NCBI GenBank assembly: GCA_949318235.1
Contig: OX439127.1
Span: 19,320,375-19,384,374, forward strand
Direction of reading: 5' to 3'
Source: Ecdyonurus torrentis
Taxonomy: Eukaryota > Arthropoda > Insecta > Ephemeroptera > Heptageniidae
Length of the DNA stretch: 64,000 nt
The translations under genes were made by a program, and so were the position numbers. The notes below the pieces were generated by a model that worked only from the letters and a program-made list of their open reading frames with translations, was not told where the DNA came from and searched no databases. Below, piece after piece: positions 39,680 through 62,804 of this stretch (the stretch's first letter is position 1; each line of letters begins with the position of its first letter).

Positions 39680-40067
39680 TTAGTCTAGTTAGTTATTGAA
39701 TACCTTTTGATTATTATAGATAGAAATAAAATATAACGATTTTTGACTAACTATGTATAACATCTTTATCATGCCAGAAAAATACTCGAAAATACGTGGC
39801 TCAAATGTGGCATTTGACTGAACGACAGGTAGCATAAAGTGGTAAATTTTTTACTTTCGGCTACAAGGGCATGTCCTTGCAAATTCATCAGATACTCAAC
39901 ACAATTATTTTTTTAGTTTCATTCTGTTAAGATACTTATACTTAATTACCTGAATGGATGAATTGCACAGAGGTAAATCCTGAAATATATTTCTATCATT
40001 ATATAATATATAGCATATTATAATTATATATATACACACACACACATAAATAGTCATATATATATAT

Positions 40068-40130
40068 AATAATAATAATAATAGTTCTTTATTGGGCTTA
40101 AGATTGTGAATAGTACATACAAAAAAAAAT
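40068..40130 (-). mobile_element. Possible 3' tail of a non-LTR retrotransposon
   Basis: On the minus strand the sequence reads ...CTTAAGCCCAATAAAGAAC followed by (TAT/TTA)n. An AATAAAG signal directly before an ATT-type microsatellite tail is the usual 3' end of CR1-like elements. Only the end is recognisable, and the link with the RT fragment at 39019 (opposite strand) is not supported. Confidence 0.35.
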
Positions 40131-40410
40131 AAATACAAAAACAAGTAAGTAACCCAACGGGTGATGAGAAAAAGGCAAAATGCCTATACACTATAGTGAT
40201 CTCACACCTTTATCAGAAAAACTACTTCGTCATTAAATAACATATATATAAAAACAAACATATTAACAATTAGACAAGAGGTTATAGATTACAATGGAAG
40301 AGGGGCTCTAGCCATAACTGGCAATGCGTTATACAAAGAAACAACTCTGGGAAAAAATGAACTTGTATAAGCAGAGTCGCCCCTTGGACACATATATAGG
40401 GTCTATATAT

Positions 40411-40599
40411 AGGGGTGTAACTTTATACCACTTTTTAAATTGCTATAACTCTGAAACTTTTTTAGTTAGAACAATTATACCCAAATTTCTAAAAGCTCAA
40501 TTATATAAGCTTTCCAGCATATTTGGTATTATCATTCAAACTGAAAAAGTTTCAGAGTTAAAGCAATATAAAAAATGGTATATATAAAGTTACACCCCT
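40411..40599. mobile_element. MITE with AGGGGTGTAACTTTAT ends
   Basis: A 189-bp inverted repeat. AGGGGTGTAACTTTATACCA (from 40411) faces TATATAAAGTTACACCCCT (to 40599). Complementarity continues through CTCTGAAACTTTTT / AAAAAGTTTCAGAG, giving arms of about 50 bp with a few indels. It is non-coding; the small ORFs here are artefacts. Confidence 0.7.
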
Positions 40600-40706
40600 G
40601 GTCTAAAGTTACACAACGCTACACTATATATATATATATATATATATATTATATTTATGTATATATTATATTTATGTATAACAAAACACACATCATGGGT
40701 GGGTGT

Positions 40707-40950
40707 ATGGTAAATGTACTAGTTATCGGCAGCTTAAGGGTCATAAGGTTGAGATTCCTATAGTATTGTTGAGAAAAGCAGCCAAACTGACACTGCCGCA
40801 GTTATCGCCCCCCCCCCCCCCCCCCCCCCCCATTTTCGGCAGTTTATCTCGGCCCCCTTTAGTGATAAAATACTTTGTAGGTAGTGGTATGGAAACTAGA
40901 CGAAATTCTAAGATAGGTTGGTTCTAGTTAGAGTCTCGTAAACTTAATAC
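40707..40950 (+). repeat. Dispersed repeat R1, copy 1 (with 24-C run)
   Basis: An approximately 245-bp sequence that recurs in inverted orientation at 49440-49664. Shared words include CTAGTTAT..CGGCAGCTTAAG, GAGAAAAGCAGCCAAACTGACACTGC and GGTTGGTTCTAGTTAGA. Here the centre carries a C-run at 40808-40831 absent from the other copy. The internal GGCAGTTTATCTCGG-type motifs are themselves repeated. Probably a non-autonomous transposon of unknown type. Confidence 0.6.
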
Positions 40951-41220
40951 TTTCGCCGTAAAACGAGCCTGCCGGTAACTAGTACAATTACCATTATACT
41001 GTATATTATATGTATGTATGTATATGCATGTGTGTCTATTATTTTAAAATTCTGTATGTACATACTATGTACTGTGTATGCATGGTACTGTGTATAAATG
41101 TAATGATGTAAAAATACTTACTACATATTACATATATAAACAGTAAACACACACCACACATTAGTCATCACATCACACACATCATAGATATATGTATGTA
41201 CATACATAATATGTATGTAT

Positions 41221-41304
41221 GTACCGCAAGGAATTGAAAAACCTGCACAACTATAGACTGAAAAGCATGACTAAAATTGCAGGTTATTCAATTCATGTCG
41301 GTAC
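41221..41304 (+). mobile_element. GTACCG palindromic element, copy 1
   Basis: GTACCGCAAGGAATTGAAAA (from 41221) is inverted at its right end (TTCAATTCATGTCGGTAC, to 41304). The centre (ACAACTATAGACTGAAAAGC) is the reverse complement of the centre of the element at 42404-42487, so both belong to one family. It is bordered on the left by a (TATG)n array. Confidence 0.6.
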
Positions 41305-41309
41305 ATAAG

Positions 41310-42160
41310 TTTTTAAATTTTCATAAGAATCTGCGACTGAGCAGCATGCACTGAACCCACATTAAAATAAAATAAAGATACGATTTCACAATATTAAACG
41401 TGAATATGTAAAGCAAATGTGAACGACATATATCATGTTTTGCTGACCTATATTATCCATGCAAATCATTAAAATACAATTCAGTTGTACTTACAAAGGG
41501 GGCGTGACTCCTGAGTTCATTCATAACTTTTTTCCATCTTTTGCAAAAACAAAACAAAAAAGGCACTAATCTTTGCCGTAATTTAAAACTTGAAAATGTG
41601 GGCACTATTACTGGATATAGCAAGGATTAACAAACGCTTAAGTAGCAGCATAAATATTAATTAATTGTAAATAATAATAAAATATTCCATACCGCACACA
41701 GGCACACAGGTTTCTCACCGCGCACTGAAGTGAATAACGAAACTGTGTACAGGCGCTGAAATTCCCAGAGCTTCATTAAAAATTCTACATTCGTTGTTAA
41801 CTAATGTCAAAGTTATCATTTTAATTGTTTAATTTCAATAAATTATCAATTTTTTAAATTTACTGAAATGTTATAATGAAGGAATAAAAAACAATTTTGG
41901 CATAAAAAGGATGTAAATATTTGGCCGTAAATACATGTGTTTAAAAAAAATCCGCCATTACACAGCTGGCAGAAAACGATCGAAAAAAATGTCAGCTGCA
42001 TTTCTGGATGTCTGTAATGGTTTATTTTTCTTGCTTATTATTTAACAAATAAATGTGTTGTGAAGTGTGCAGTTGGTAAAGTGTTAGTTAATCGTGTGAA
42101 TAAATCTTTAGACTAAGAGCTAAGGCTTTTATTTGTTTACTAAATGCAAGCTCAGCCATT
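41310..42160 (+). promoter_or_regulatory. Presumed TUSC2 upstream region and 5' UTR
   Basis: No coding sequence. TCCGCCATTAC (41951-41961) contains a reverse YY1-type motif (AATGGCGGA on minus), common near start sites of housekeeping genes. The start site is not determinable. ATG at 42161 follows AGCCATT, with A at -3 (ATT before ATG). Confidence 0.3.
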
Positions 42161-43512
42161 ATGGGTCTACTCAATTCCAAATCTGCAAAAAGACCTGCTC
42201 CGTCTCAACCTAAACATTCAAATGTAAATGAAGACAGTTGTGACAAAGAGACAGCGCATAAAAATATTTTAGTGCTACACAGGATAGGGTAAGTTACTTT
42301 GTGCTGTTGTTTGTATATGTACATTAAAAAATGCGTCTTGGACATGTAATGCATGCATATACATACATACATACATACTTGCAGTATGTATGTATGTATG
42401 TATGTACCGAAACGAAATGAATAACTTTCAATTTTAGTAATGCATTTCAGTGTATAGTTGTGAAATTTTTTGATTTCGTTGCGGTACATATACATACATA
42501 TGTATGTACATAAAATGCATGGTATGGTATGCATATATCATATGCATACATAATACATACATCATACATACTATGTACTATGTGTACATACATACATACA
42601 TAATACTTATTATGCTTATAATGCATACATACAATTGATGAGTTGAATGAATCACGCATCATAGGCACATCAATGTTAAGCGACTGTCATACAAACGCTA
42701 CATATGTATTATGTGCATCATTATGTAAATATTAAAATAAAACTGAAATAATTTTGTTTCAGAAGTTGTTTCATTTTATTTACGATAGTTACGTATTATG
42801 TATGTATGTATACATACATACCTGTCTTGCCCGCTTAAGCAACATTTTTTTCCCTAAATTTTTTTCTTTCATTATAAATTGAAGTTGAGAGTTACTGAAA
42901 TTAATATATGATTGGTTGAAACGCCTTTCTTATAAGATGTATGTATGTATGTATATACCTTACCTGCAATCCTGTGACCAATAAACTTATTTATGCTGAT
43001 ATTAAATTTCATGACTTCTTTATTTTGCAGGTCCCAATTTTTTGATAAAGATGGAGATCTGGCTCATGAATTTTATGAGGAAGTAAGACTACCAGATGGT
43101 CACACAACAATGCAAAGGATCACTGCTGATCTACGACCTCAGGTAATGAAATGGAGCTCAAACGGTGTACGTATCTGCAAAAGCAACAAAGTTCAAACCA
43201 ACGTACAATAGATAAGATTTTCAACTTAGCTACTCTTGTAGATACACGGTTTGTGCTCTAACAAGGCGACAATATCTCAAAGAAATATACTGTACATAGT
43301 TAGCAATAATAATATTTTATTGTAATTATTCTATTTACAATCTCATGTAAAGTTTTATATAAAATTTTTTAATTTCCTTTCACTATTTTATTAGCACTGT
43401 ATACCAAAAAATATATGCATAGGTAATATTTTAATTTCAATGTTTGTTTCAGGGTCTTGTTATTTACAACCACCCACGCTTGCATCCTGATTATCCTTAT
43501 GTCCTGGTCTAA
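42161..43512 (+). CDS. TUSC2 (FUS1) homologue, three exons
   Basis: Exons are 42161-42288, 43031-43142 and 43453-43512; donors are GTAAGT and GTAATG and acceptors are TTTTGCAG and TTTCAG, all U2-type. The 300-nt coding sequence gives 99 residues (human TUSC2 has 110). The core is SQFFDKDGDLAHEFYEE (residues about 44-60), nearly the same as the mammalian SMFYDEDGDLAHEFYEE. It is followed by TADLRPQ and a C-terminal GLVIYNHPRLHPDYP. The N-terminus MGLLNSK fits an N-myristoylation signal (Gly2, Ser6, Lys7), as in human TUSC2. In mammals the protein is a mitochondrial and membrane-associated tumour suppressor linked to calcium handling. The N-terminal residues 8-42 are divergent. Both introns contain foldback elements. 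Possible poly(A) signals are at 44193-44198 or about 44538. Confidence 0.92.
42404..42487 (-). mobile_element. GTACCG palindromic element, copy 2 (TUSC2 intron 1)
   Basis: GTACCGAAACGAAATGAATA (from 42404) faces TTTGATTTCGTTGCGGTAC (to 42487). The centre TTTCAGTGTATAGTTGTG matches the reverse complement of copy 1 (41221-41304). It is flanked on both sides by (GTAT)n / (ATAC)n arrays (42360-42403 and 42487-42605). Confidence 0.6.
43150..43262. mobile_element. MITE beside TUSC2 exon 2 (GTTAGAGCACAAA family)
   Basis: The left arm (GAGCTCAAACGG..GTATCTGCAAAAGCAAC) faces the right arm (GCTACTCTTGTAGATACACGG..GTGCTCTAAC). It starts about 7 nt after the exon 2 donor, so the element lies almost at the splice junction. 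A second member is at 55195-55338 in NitFhit intron 4. Confidence 0.65.
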
Positions 43513-43602
43513 AAAGTCAGATTCAACATTGGCTGCCTTACTTGAAAAACAAGATAATATGTTTAAAATGTATATTATGCTTGCATATTAAGAAATGCAA
43601 GG

Positions 43603-43641
<39 letters not shown>

Positions 43642-45007
43642 AGCTGTGATAATTATTATTTTCTCCAGAAATGAATGTACATAATCCCCAAATAGGAATA
43701 TAGTAGGTAGAAAAATTACTACCTCTATGTTAATATGATTTGTATCAGCTATTAATTCCCTAAATAATAATATGTGTGCCAAGCAGCCAATTACACATTT
43801 CAAAACATGCAAAGTCAACCTGAAATGTTGCAGTCGGTCTTAATATAGTATATATTCATCACATAAATTTTTTATATTACATATCCACAACATAAGAATT
43901 AGCAAGGTTATTTAAACAAAGTATGTAAGAAATTAATAATAACAATAATGACTGCCGTGATTACTTCATACAAAGCAATTTAGTTATGAACTTTCTTCAT
44001 TTTTAGCCTGGTATTGATTCCTGCATGGTAAACTTAGTTACGCATGTTTGCCTTAAATTAAAGAATACATTAATCAGTACCATAACATTAGCTTCCATCA
44101 ACAACTAACACAAATTCTACAGTAATAATAGGCAGTTAAAACTAAGTTAAAAGCAATTTTGTAGTGAAACTTTAAAAGGAGAAAGAGAGATAAATAAATA
44201 AATTATCAATACAACAATGCATTACGCATTAATGCATTGTCATTAAAAAATAAAAATTAATTCTGTATTAACTATACTATAATTGAGTGACAAGTTTTGA
44301 TTATTTGCACTTATCCCCTTTGTACTTTATTAAAAAAAAATGTCAAATGAATTAGTGGCATACAAATTGTTAAAAATTTTGTAAGATGTAAAATACAAAA
44401 GTTATTCTGTAACACTGTATCATAGTTTCTGCTCCTTACTTAAAGTTATACTAAATTATTATTATTTGAACTTGTTGATAACCTCAAAAAAGTAATGTCT
44501 GTACAGCTGCCATTTTAATTTAGACCCAGCATTGACTAATAAAGAACAATTTCTAAATGTTGTTAAAGTTATTAAAAGAACAGCACTGAACATGTTTTGT
44601 AAGCTGTTCTAATATTCTATATTTGTATTGTACATATAAAAAAGTATCATAAAAATAAGTAAGGATAACAATTAAAAATGGTAGCTGTTAAAACGGAAGG
44701 TACAAAACTTACTAAAACAAGATTTGTAAAAATCACATTTTACGCATATTTAATAATTTAGAGTATTGATATGCACAGATGTTTAAAAATCTTTGTTGTA
44801 ACATACACAAGAAATTCACCAAGTACTGTCACCCAATAAGAATTCTTACCAACTGTTTTCATTATTGAGAGGTCATGATTGCCGTTTAAATGCATATTAA
44901 GTATCATTCACAAGACTCATAAATTTGATAACCATCAATAGTTATTGATAGAAACTGACAGTTACGCAAATTTGCACCTTTCACATGAGAAAGCGGGAGA
45001 GAGTGTA
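43513..45007 (+). other. TUSC2 3' flank, no further gene
   Basis: A T-run at 43607-43636 is followed by AT-rich sequence. Candidate AATAAA signals at 44193-44198 and 44538 could end the TUSC2 transcript. No ORF of interest. Confidence 0.35.
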
Positions 45008-45298
45008 CAGTTTCAGACAAATGAAAGGTTACCATTTAAACTTTTTTTGTTTTTTTTCCTTCTTCTTTCCGTGTCTTAAACTTGATGTAAAAACTATATT
45101 ATTAAGTCATATTCACATGCAGTACAAGTCGTGTTTGGATTGCTGGATAAAGCAGCTCACCTGATAGATAACGCTACACTTGAGCGTGCGACGAAACACT
45201 TGAATATGACGTAACAATATCGTTTCCATGCACATAAAATTTGAGGCACGTAAAAAAGCAACATGTTTAAATGGTAACCTTTCATTTCCCTGAAACTG
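45008..45298. mobile_element. TA-flanked MITE, CAGTTTCAG termini (291 bp)
   Basis: Left end CAGTTTCAGACAAATGAAAG with GTTACCATTTAAAC following; right end GTTTAAATGGTAACC leading to TTCCCTGAAACTG. TA borders both ends (45006-45007 and 45299-45300). Arms are about 37 bp. The terminal CAG..CTG and TA duplication fit a Tc1/mariner-type non-autonomous element. Confidence 0.75.
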
Positions 45299-45442
45299 TA
45301 CTGTGCTTGTGCAGAAAACTGGCAGATACCAACAGACCAAGCAGCGCTTATGTAAACTTATGCCCAGTAGTTTTAAAACCATGTGAATTGGTCCATTTGT
45401 TTACAGTTTTGCAACTTTGTTAATCTGTCGACAAAAAGCAAA

Positions 45443-45570
45443 TGTACACATCTGAACAAAAGTTTACGTACAATTCGTAAAGGCAACTTGTAACCATGCT
45501 ATGGTATCTTTATGAGAAAACACAGCAGCAGCAGCAGCCCCATTTGGGAACTTTTGTCCAGAGCTGTACA
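45443..45570. mobile_element. TACAGCTCTGG-family MITE, copy 1
   Basis: The right end AACTTTTGTCCAGAGCTGTACA (about 45549-45570) is the inverse of TACAGCTCTGGCCAAAAGTT at 59644; the left end is degenerate (TGTACACATCTGAACAAAAG). Interior (ACCATGCTATGGTATCTTTA, then CAGCAGCAG) also matches the 59646 and 60471 copies. Non-coding. Confidence 0.6.
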
Positions 45571-47600
45571 TGCCATGTGAATGATAAATTCTTTTAGTGA
45601 AGTTTTGAACAATACAGAATACGGGCTGAATACTTGGTACCTTCTAGGGACTTTATTTTGTTATATTTATTGGCATCGTCTTTAAATAATTTATGTCTGT
45701 TATTATAGATACAACATTGTAGAAGCATCTTGATATGTTGCACCTCATGAGTGCTTGTTTGTAATTTTCATGTAGTACATAATTACCAATTATAAGTCAT
45801 GGCTGTGTTTCAACTTCTAGTATCTGAGTGCTGCAAGTAATTCATGTTAAAAAAAAAAAAGAGGAATAATATTCTTGCTGACTTATATTACCACATAAAC
45901 ACACTTTCCTTCAAACTGAATTTATACTTAAGGAGATAAAAATTAAAGTAAAAAGGAATTCATGTGTATGTTTATCTTTACAGTAACTATGAAAATGGAG
46001 GAAAAAAAAAAAAAAAAAAAATGTATTCGCTGATGGTATTTGCAAGATAGTATGTTTTACAGTCCACATGATGCACTTTTTAAGTTAAATATTTTTCAAG
46101 AATTTTCATATTAATCTTGCAGTCTCAGTATCTTAAAGACCTTGTAATATTTCTAGTGATAGAATTTGTAAGCATCACAAAACATTTTTCAACCTTTGAA
46201 TTAAAATTCACTTGTTAATGGACCACTTGAAATGGATGAGCTACTATTTAAAATAAATTTAAACATTCTTAATGCATTTCTTATGGAAAAATCTTGTCAT
46301 AACTATGTCACAACAATTAAAAAAACATTCATTGCAAGTGATCCATTGAATACTCTATTTATGTTTTGCTTAATAACATTCATTGTTGTTCATAAAAATA
46401 AAAATGCATAAAATTTATTTAGAACTTATGCATATGTTTGAAAATATTTGTTATTCTGCTTATTGTTATTATTTCCATGACAAAATGTTTCTGTTAAACT
46501 TCAATTGCAACTGTGTTACTGTTATGTTTTTGTTTGCAATGTTTTGTAGTGGTTGTGAATAATGTATATGTTACTGTACCAAAAGTTTGTCATATTGTAA
46601 ATTTAAATTGCCTTTAAATTATTTCTTATTGAAGGCTTTTGAGTTATAGTAGAGGTACATTATCTATTCATAACATTTTGTTATATGTTTAAGAAATGCT
46701 AAATGCTGTGTGCTTTTGTGCTTTCATTCCTAAATTGTTATGTCTGGGGTTATACTTCTATCCAGTTTCATATTAGTGTTTTCCATGCTAATTGCACATT
46801 TTTCCTCAATGCTTCAGTTATTTTAAGTGTTGATAAATTCCTAAAATATTCTCCTAGCTTCTTAGCAAACATTGCACCCACAATCTGTTTTCAAGAAGTA
46901 AAGCAGCTTAAATCCTCTTTGAAATCCAATATTTCATTGTTTCAATGTTTCAAACTTGTTAAAATTTTATTTATTTATTTATTTATTGTAAGAACTATAA
47001 ACTAAACTTTTAAATTGTTGGATTACTTTAATTAAATGTGTGGAGTTAGAGGACACATTATAGAAAGACTGGCATTTTACTTGTACCCCCCCCCCCCCTT
47101 TTAAATTTATTAATTAGTTGTGTAATGATTTCAATTTTTTCCTTCAACTACAAGTGCAATAAGGTGTAAAGGAAATGGTTAGTATAAAATAAGAAAAATA
47201 AACACTTTGCATAAATGCCGTGTTCCATAAAACATTATCTATAGAATGAAGAAACAAAAAATACTACACTACTACACAAAAACTGAAAAGTCTATTTCTT
47301 AACTCTAATAATTTCAATATGTATTTTTATAGAAGGCAGTCTTGTATCAATTTTGCAGAGCTTCTTTGTGATTATATTCCTTTACATTTTTACTTCCCTT
47401 ATTTTGTTCCAGTGGTCTCCTTTATAAGCTCTTTAATATTAAATTTTTGAGCAATTATTATCAAGGACAGATTATACTGCAACTTGTAATCCAAATACTT
47501 TATAAATTAAATTTGTTGATATAAGAAAAAGCACATGTTAATTCTCTCGTGTGATATAAGTTATACTTTTACTAACCATAATTTAGGGAAACTAAATTTA

Positions 47601-47684
<84 letters not shown>

Positions 47685-47947
47685 AAATAAATTTTTGCTT
47701 TATTATATGTATTTAAAAAATATATATGTTTAAAATAATGTTTAAAATGGGTGTATTATAGGTCATAAAAGTGTATGATTGTGTGTGAAAGCCTTGCATA
47801 CAAGTGATTAAATGTTGCAATCTAAATTACTGTACCTATACCTAAATGTTATTATAATGTTGTCCTCCTGTGTATTATTATACTATAGATGTTTATATTA
47901 TCAATACACAATATTGCTTTAATAAATACAATAAAGATTTTCATAGT

Positions 47948-48018
<71 letters not shown>

Positions 48019-48562
48019 GCAAAAGAAAACGAACCTAAATTGATTTTAATTGTATTGTATAGCTGTTTTTCAAACCCTTTTGTTTTATGCTTTTGATTTA
48101 TTGTAACGTTAATATGGCATATTGACTTTTGACTTAATTTTTGGCTCGACATGCAGAACTTATTTCTATATAATGTGTAAAATATACAATACAAGTCACA
48201 ATAGCACCAGAATTATACACTGGCAAGTGTTAACAGAAACTTTAAAAGAATGACAATAAAAAAACTCCCCCAAAACAAATTTAGATAGAGAGATGAAAAT
48301 TGACAATTAACTCGGATAATTGCGGACTCAATGACATCACAATTTTTGCACTCAAACAATAAAATTCAGCCAATTCAATCAATGCTTTTTAAATTGCCAT
48401 TCAGTGACAATTTGACCATTTTTAGACATTTAATAACCTTTATTAGAAAGTCATATTATGTAGACTGCCATGAATTAAAAAAATTTAAAACTTTAAAAAA
48501 TTTTATGTAGTTTTGTAGTAAAATTAATTCGAGTCATATATCGCTAGAGGTCGGGCAAATAG
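45571..48562. other. Spacer with long (TA)n arrays
   Basis: No gene recognised. There are A-runs at 45847-45860 and 46000-46020 and a C-run at 47086-47098. Two long (TA)n arrays follow (47603-47681 and 47951-48017). The 45.6-47.3 kb part is unusually poor in inverted repeats and T-rich on the plus strand; a long 3' UTR is possible but unsupported. Confidence 0.35.
47603..47681. repeat. (TA)n microsatellite
   Basis: About 39 uninterrupted TA units. A second array of about 33 units with one GT interruption is at 47951-48017. Confidence 0.95.
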
Positions 48563-48762
48563 CTAGATTAGACAAGATACTACATACAAGATAGCGACAC
48601 CAACTGGTCCCATGTAAATTTTAGCGGCATTGTGATTGGTCAATATTGATCACGTGACCTTCAACTCGGGTGCTGATTGGCTTAGAGGCTCATTTTGAAT
48701 TTCGCGGCGGCCCAATTTGGTCGAGCGTGTCCTTATCTTGTATGTAGTATCTTGGATTAGAT
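48563..48762. mobile_element. Foldback element (AAGATACTACATACAAGATA arms)
   Basis: ACAAGATACTACATACAAGA (within 48563-48593) is inverted in TATCTTGTATGTAGTATCTT (from 48733). Inner arms also pair (GACACCAACTGGTCC / GGCCCAATTTGGTC). The right arm with GAGCGTGTCCTTATCTTG is found again inside the hAT element (9577-9608). Confidence 0.6.
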
Positions 48763-48954
48763 TTGCGCGGCGCGGGCAAAAAAAGAAAAATCAGCTGGGG
48801 TTGTTTATTCTCTCTTGGGTTCAGAGATAAGCTTCTTGGTCTCCTTTTCTTTTCAATTAACACTCCAAATTGTTAGTTTTTATCACGATTCAGGTTCAGG
48901 ACTTTGAAGTCGAGAAATAATTACTCATTCGTTGGTTCGGGTGAACCGAAACCA

Positions 48955-49439
48955 TTCGTAAGTATGTGTATGTAATAGAATACGCGTAAGTATGTATAAA
49001 TATGATGTATGTACATACATACATAATATATAATATAAGCACATCGTCATGACAACAAATGTTTACACATTTGCCGTATTATCTTCACGATGTATACGTA
49101 TGTATCTTAAATGTATAATTGTGATTACATATGACATGATATGACTGCTATATAGATAATGTGTGCGGTACCAATTTTGATAGGATGTATGTACCATATT
49201 TATTTTAACATGATTTTTAAACAAATATAAAAACAGCTAGAGGAGTTAAGTGCAAATATATGTATGTATATTGTATCCTGCTACAAAAAGGATCACATAC
49301 ATAATAGTACATATGTTTTGTAGCGGGCGGTATGCATACATAAATATGTTACCTCTGTTATTGTAATAGGGTTTTTGTGTGTTTTTGAATATGGGTATGT
49401 ATGTATATACAATTGATATACTGTACCTATGTATATATG
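48955..49439. repeat. GTAT/ATAC-rich low-complexity region
   Basis: Many short (GTAT)n and (ATAC)n stretches interrupted by unique sequence, with GCGGTACC-type words (49165-49175, 49195). It resembles the repeat context of the GTACCG palindromes at 41221 and 42404, but no complete palindrome was delimited here. Confidence 0.5.
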
Positions 49440-49664
49440 GTATTAAGTTTACGATATTCTAACTAGAACCAACCATCTTAGAATTCCGTCTACTTGCCAT
49501 ACATACCACTGCTTAAAACTCTTTTATCAGTAGAGGGGGCCGAGATAAATAGGGGTGCCGATATAAATGCAGCAGTGTCGGTTTGGCTGCTTTTCTCAAC
49601 AATACTATAGGAATTTCAACCTTAAGACCCTTAAGCTGCCGAATAACTAGCCCTAATACCATAC
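49440..49664 (-). repeat. Dispersed repeat R1, copy 2 (inverted)
   Basis: The inverted counterpart of 40707-40950; on this strand it begins TATTAAGTTTACGATATTCT and ends GCTGCCGAATAACTAG. It retains the AGCAGCCAAAC block (as GTTTGGCTGCT) and lacks the long C-run. Confidence 0.6.
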
Positions 49665-49775
49665 TGTAAACTTATAATTGTTCATACACCTATTTTTTCA
49701 TTATTATTATTATTAATTTTTTTTTTTTTACAAAAGTCACATTACAAAATTAACTTTTTATATGTTAATATATGC

Positions 49776-49878
49776 TGTTCGTAAACCCTGTTCTCTGCTC
49801 CTAAAATGACGATCACCTTTGGCTATTCAAATGGAATGCGCATTTTTTGGTGCAAGAAAACAGGGTTTACAAACAACA
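49776..49878. mobile_element. Short MITE (GTTTGTAAACCCTGTTTTC ends)
   Basis: TGTTCGTAAACCCTGTTCTC (from 49776) faces GAAAACAGGGTTTACAAACA (ending about 49876). It is 103 bp and non-coding. Confidence 0.55.
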
Positions 49879-50104
49879 CTATTGACTAGTAAAGAAACGA
49901 CTGTTTTGAGGCCAACTGAGCAATTTTGCTGACATCCGCTTCTGTTTTGACTTTGTGGCACCTAAATATTATTTAAAATATATAATATTATTTAGTCCCA
50001 CACTTTATCATTAGATGTCATACAGTTCATATTTACATATTTTTATGTTGTGTCCACTGCAGATCACGTGGTACTCCTTTTTCCTAGCTACCTATCTAGC
50101 CACC

Positions 50105-50147
50105 TCTCGCGAGCTCAGCAACCATTCGTTGCTGCGCGGCCTGTAAG
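50105..50147 (+). promoter_or_regulatory. Possible NitFhit promoter and noncoding first exon
   Basis: TCTCGCGAG (50105-50113) is one base short of the palindromic TCTCGCGAGA element of many animal housekeeping promoters, in a local GC-rich patch. A donor-like AAG/GTAAAA follows at 50147/50148. The first coding exon is preceded by a good acceptor (CTATCACACAG, ending 50761), so a 5' UTR exon here is plausible. No transcript evidence. Confidence 0.35.
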
Positions 50148-50766
50148 GTAAAATGTAAGTTGTACAGTTTGTCCATGTATGCACTCAGCGTCTTTGACGA
50201 TGAGGTATATGTGGATAACTGTTATACATCAATGGAGTAAGCATCTTGGATGAATTTCCTGTTGATGTATGTGTTACAGTGTTATATGGGTGAGAATCCT
50301 AGTTCCTTTTTCCTCCCTTAAATTCCTTAATGTTGGTTTAAAACCTATATTATAATTTCATATTGAGAGAATATATACTCGCAAAGCTTTATTTCACTTT
50401 TATATATGTAATTTCTTCAAGTAAATAAATAATACTTAATGTACAAGCTTAAACAATATGTTTCCTTTGCTTAAATAATAATAATCACCTTTTTCTTCTT
50501 TAATATAATCTAAACTATCACAAATGTGGCGGCTGAATCTGCAACCCTAGACGTAAAGTAATTAATATACAGGCCCAAACTAGTATTAAATATTAAGCCA
50601 AATAAAATAAAATTAGTCCTCCACAACTTACTGCGCATACATATAAGTAAGTAGAAACAGAAGCAGATGTAAGCGAAATCGCTTAAAGTTGGCTTCAAAA
50701 TACTTGTTCCTTAATTTACTAGTCAATATATGAATTATCATAATCAACTTCTATCACACAGGTTCC

Positions 50767-62449
<11,683 letters not shown>

Positions 62450-62612
62450 AAAAACACATACGCTATAATATATGTAATAATTTTATTTTTATTATTATTA
62501 TTATTTTAAGTTTAGAAACAATATATTATGCTTTAAGAATTATTCAAAATGAATTTGCTGAACATTAGAGTGCAGTTATACTGTACACACAATTTGTGAT
62601 ACTATTTTTTAC
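62450..62612 (+). other. NitFhit 3' flank
   Basis: Presumed start of the 3' UTR; AT-rich with (TTA)n. No poly(A) signal before the MITE at 62613; the first clear AATAAA is at 62891-62896, so the MITE may be part of the 3' UTR. Confidence 0.35.
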
Positions 62613-62804
62613 TACAGTAAAAACTCGATTTTATGATGTTGCAAGGGACCCAAAAAATTACCACTTCATAAAATCGAATTTCATAAAATCGAGTTTATTA
62701 GCATTGAAACGCCTATGTAACTCAATGGCTGGGACCTAAAAAATTACTTAATAATATCGAGAAATTCGTAAAATCAAACTTCATAAAATCACGTCTTTAC
62801 TGTA
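62613..62804. mobile_element. pogo-like MITE, TA-CAGTAAAA ends
   Basis: TACAGTAAAAACTCGATTTT (62613) is inverted at the right end (GTCTTTACTGTA, to 62804), with repeated CTTCATAAAATCGA words in the arms. CAGTA termini with TA duplication are typical of pogo/Tigger relatives. Related ends are at 59169 and 35200. Confidence 0.7.

Noticed and set aside
43606..43818. Minus-strand ORF starting from a poly-Lys stretch
   Set aside because: Reads through the T-run at 43607-43636; no similarity.
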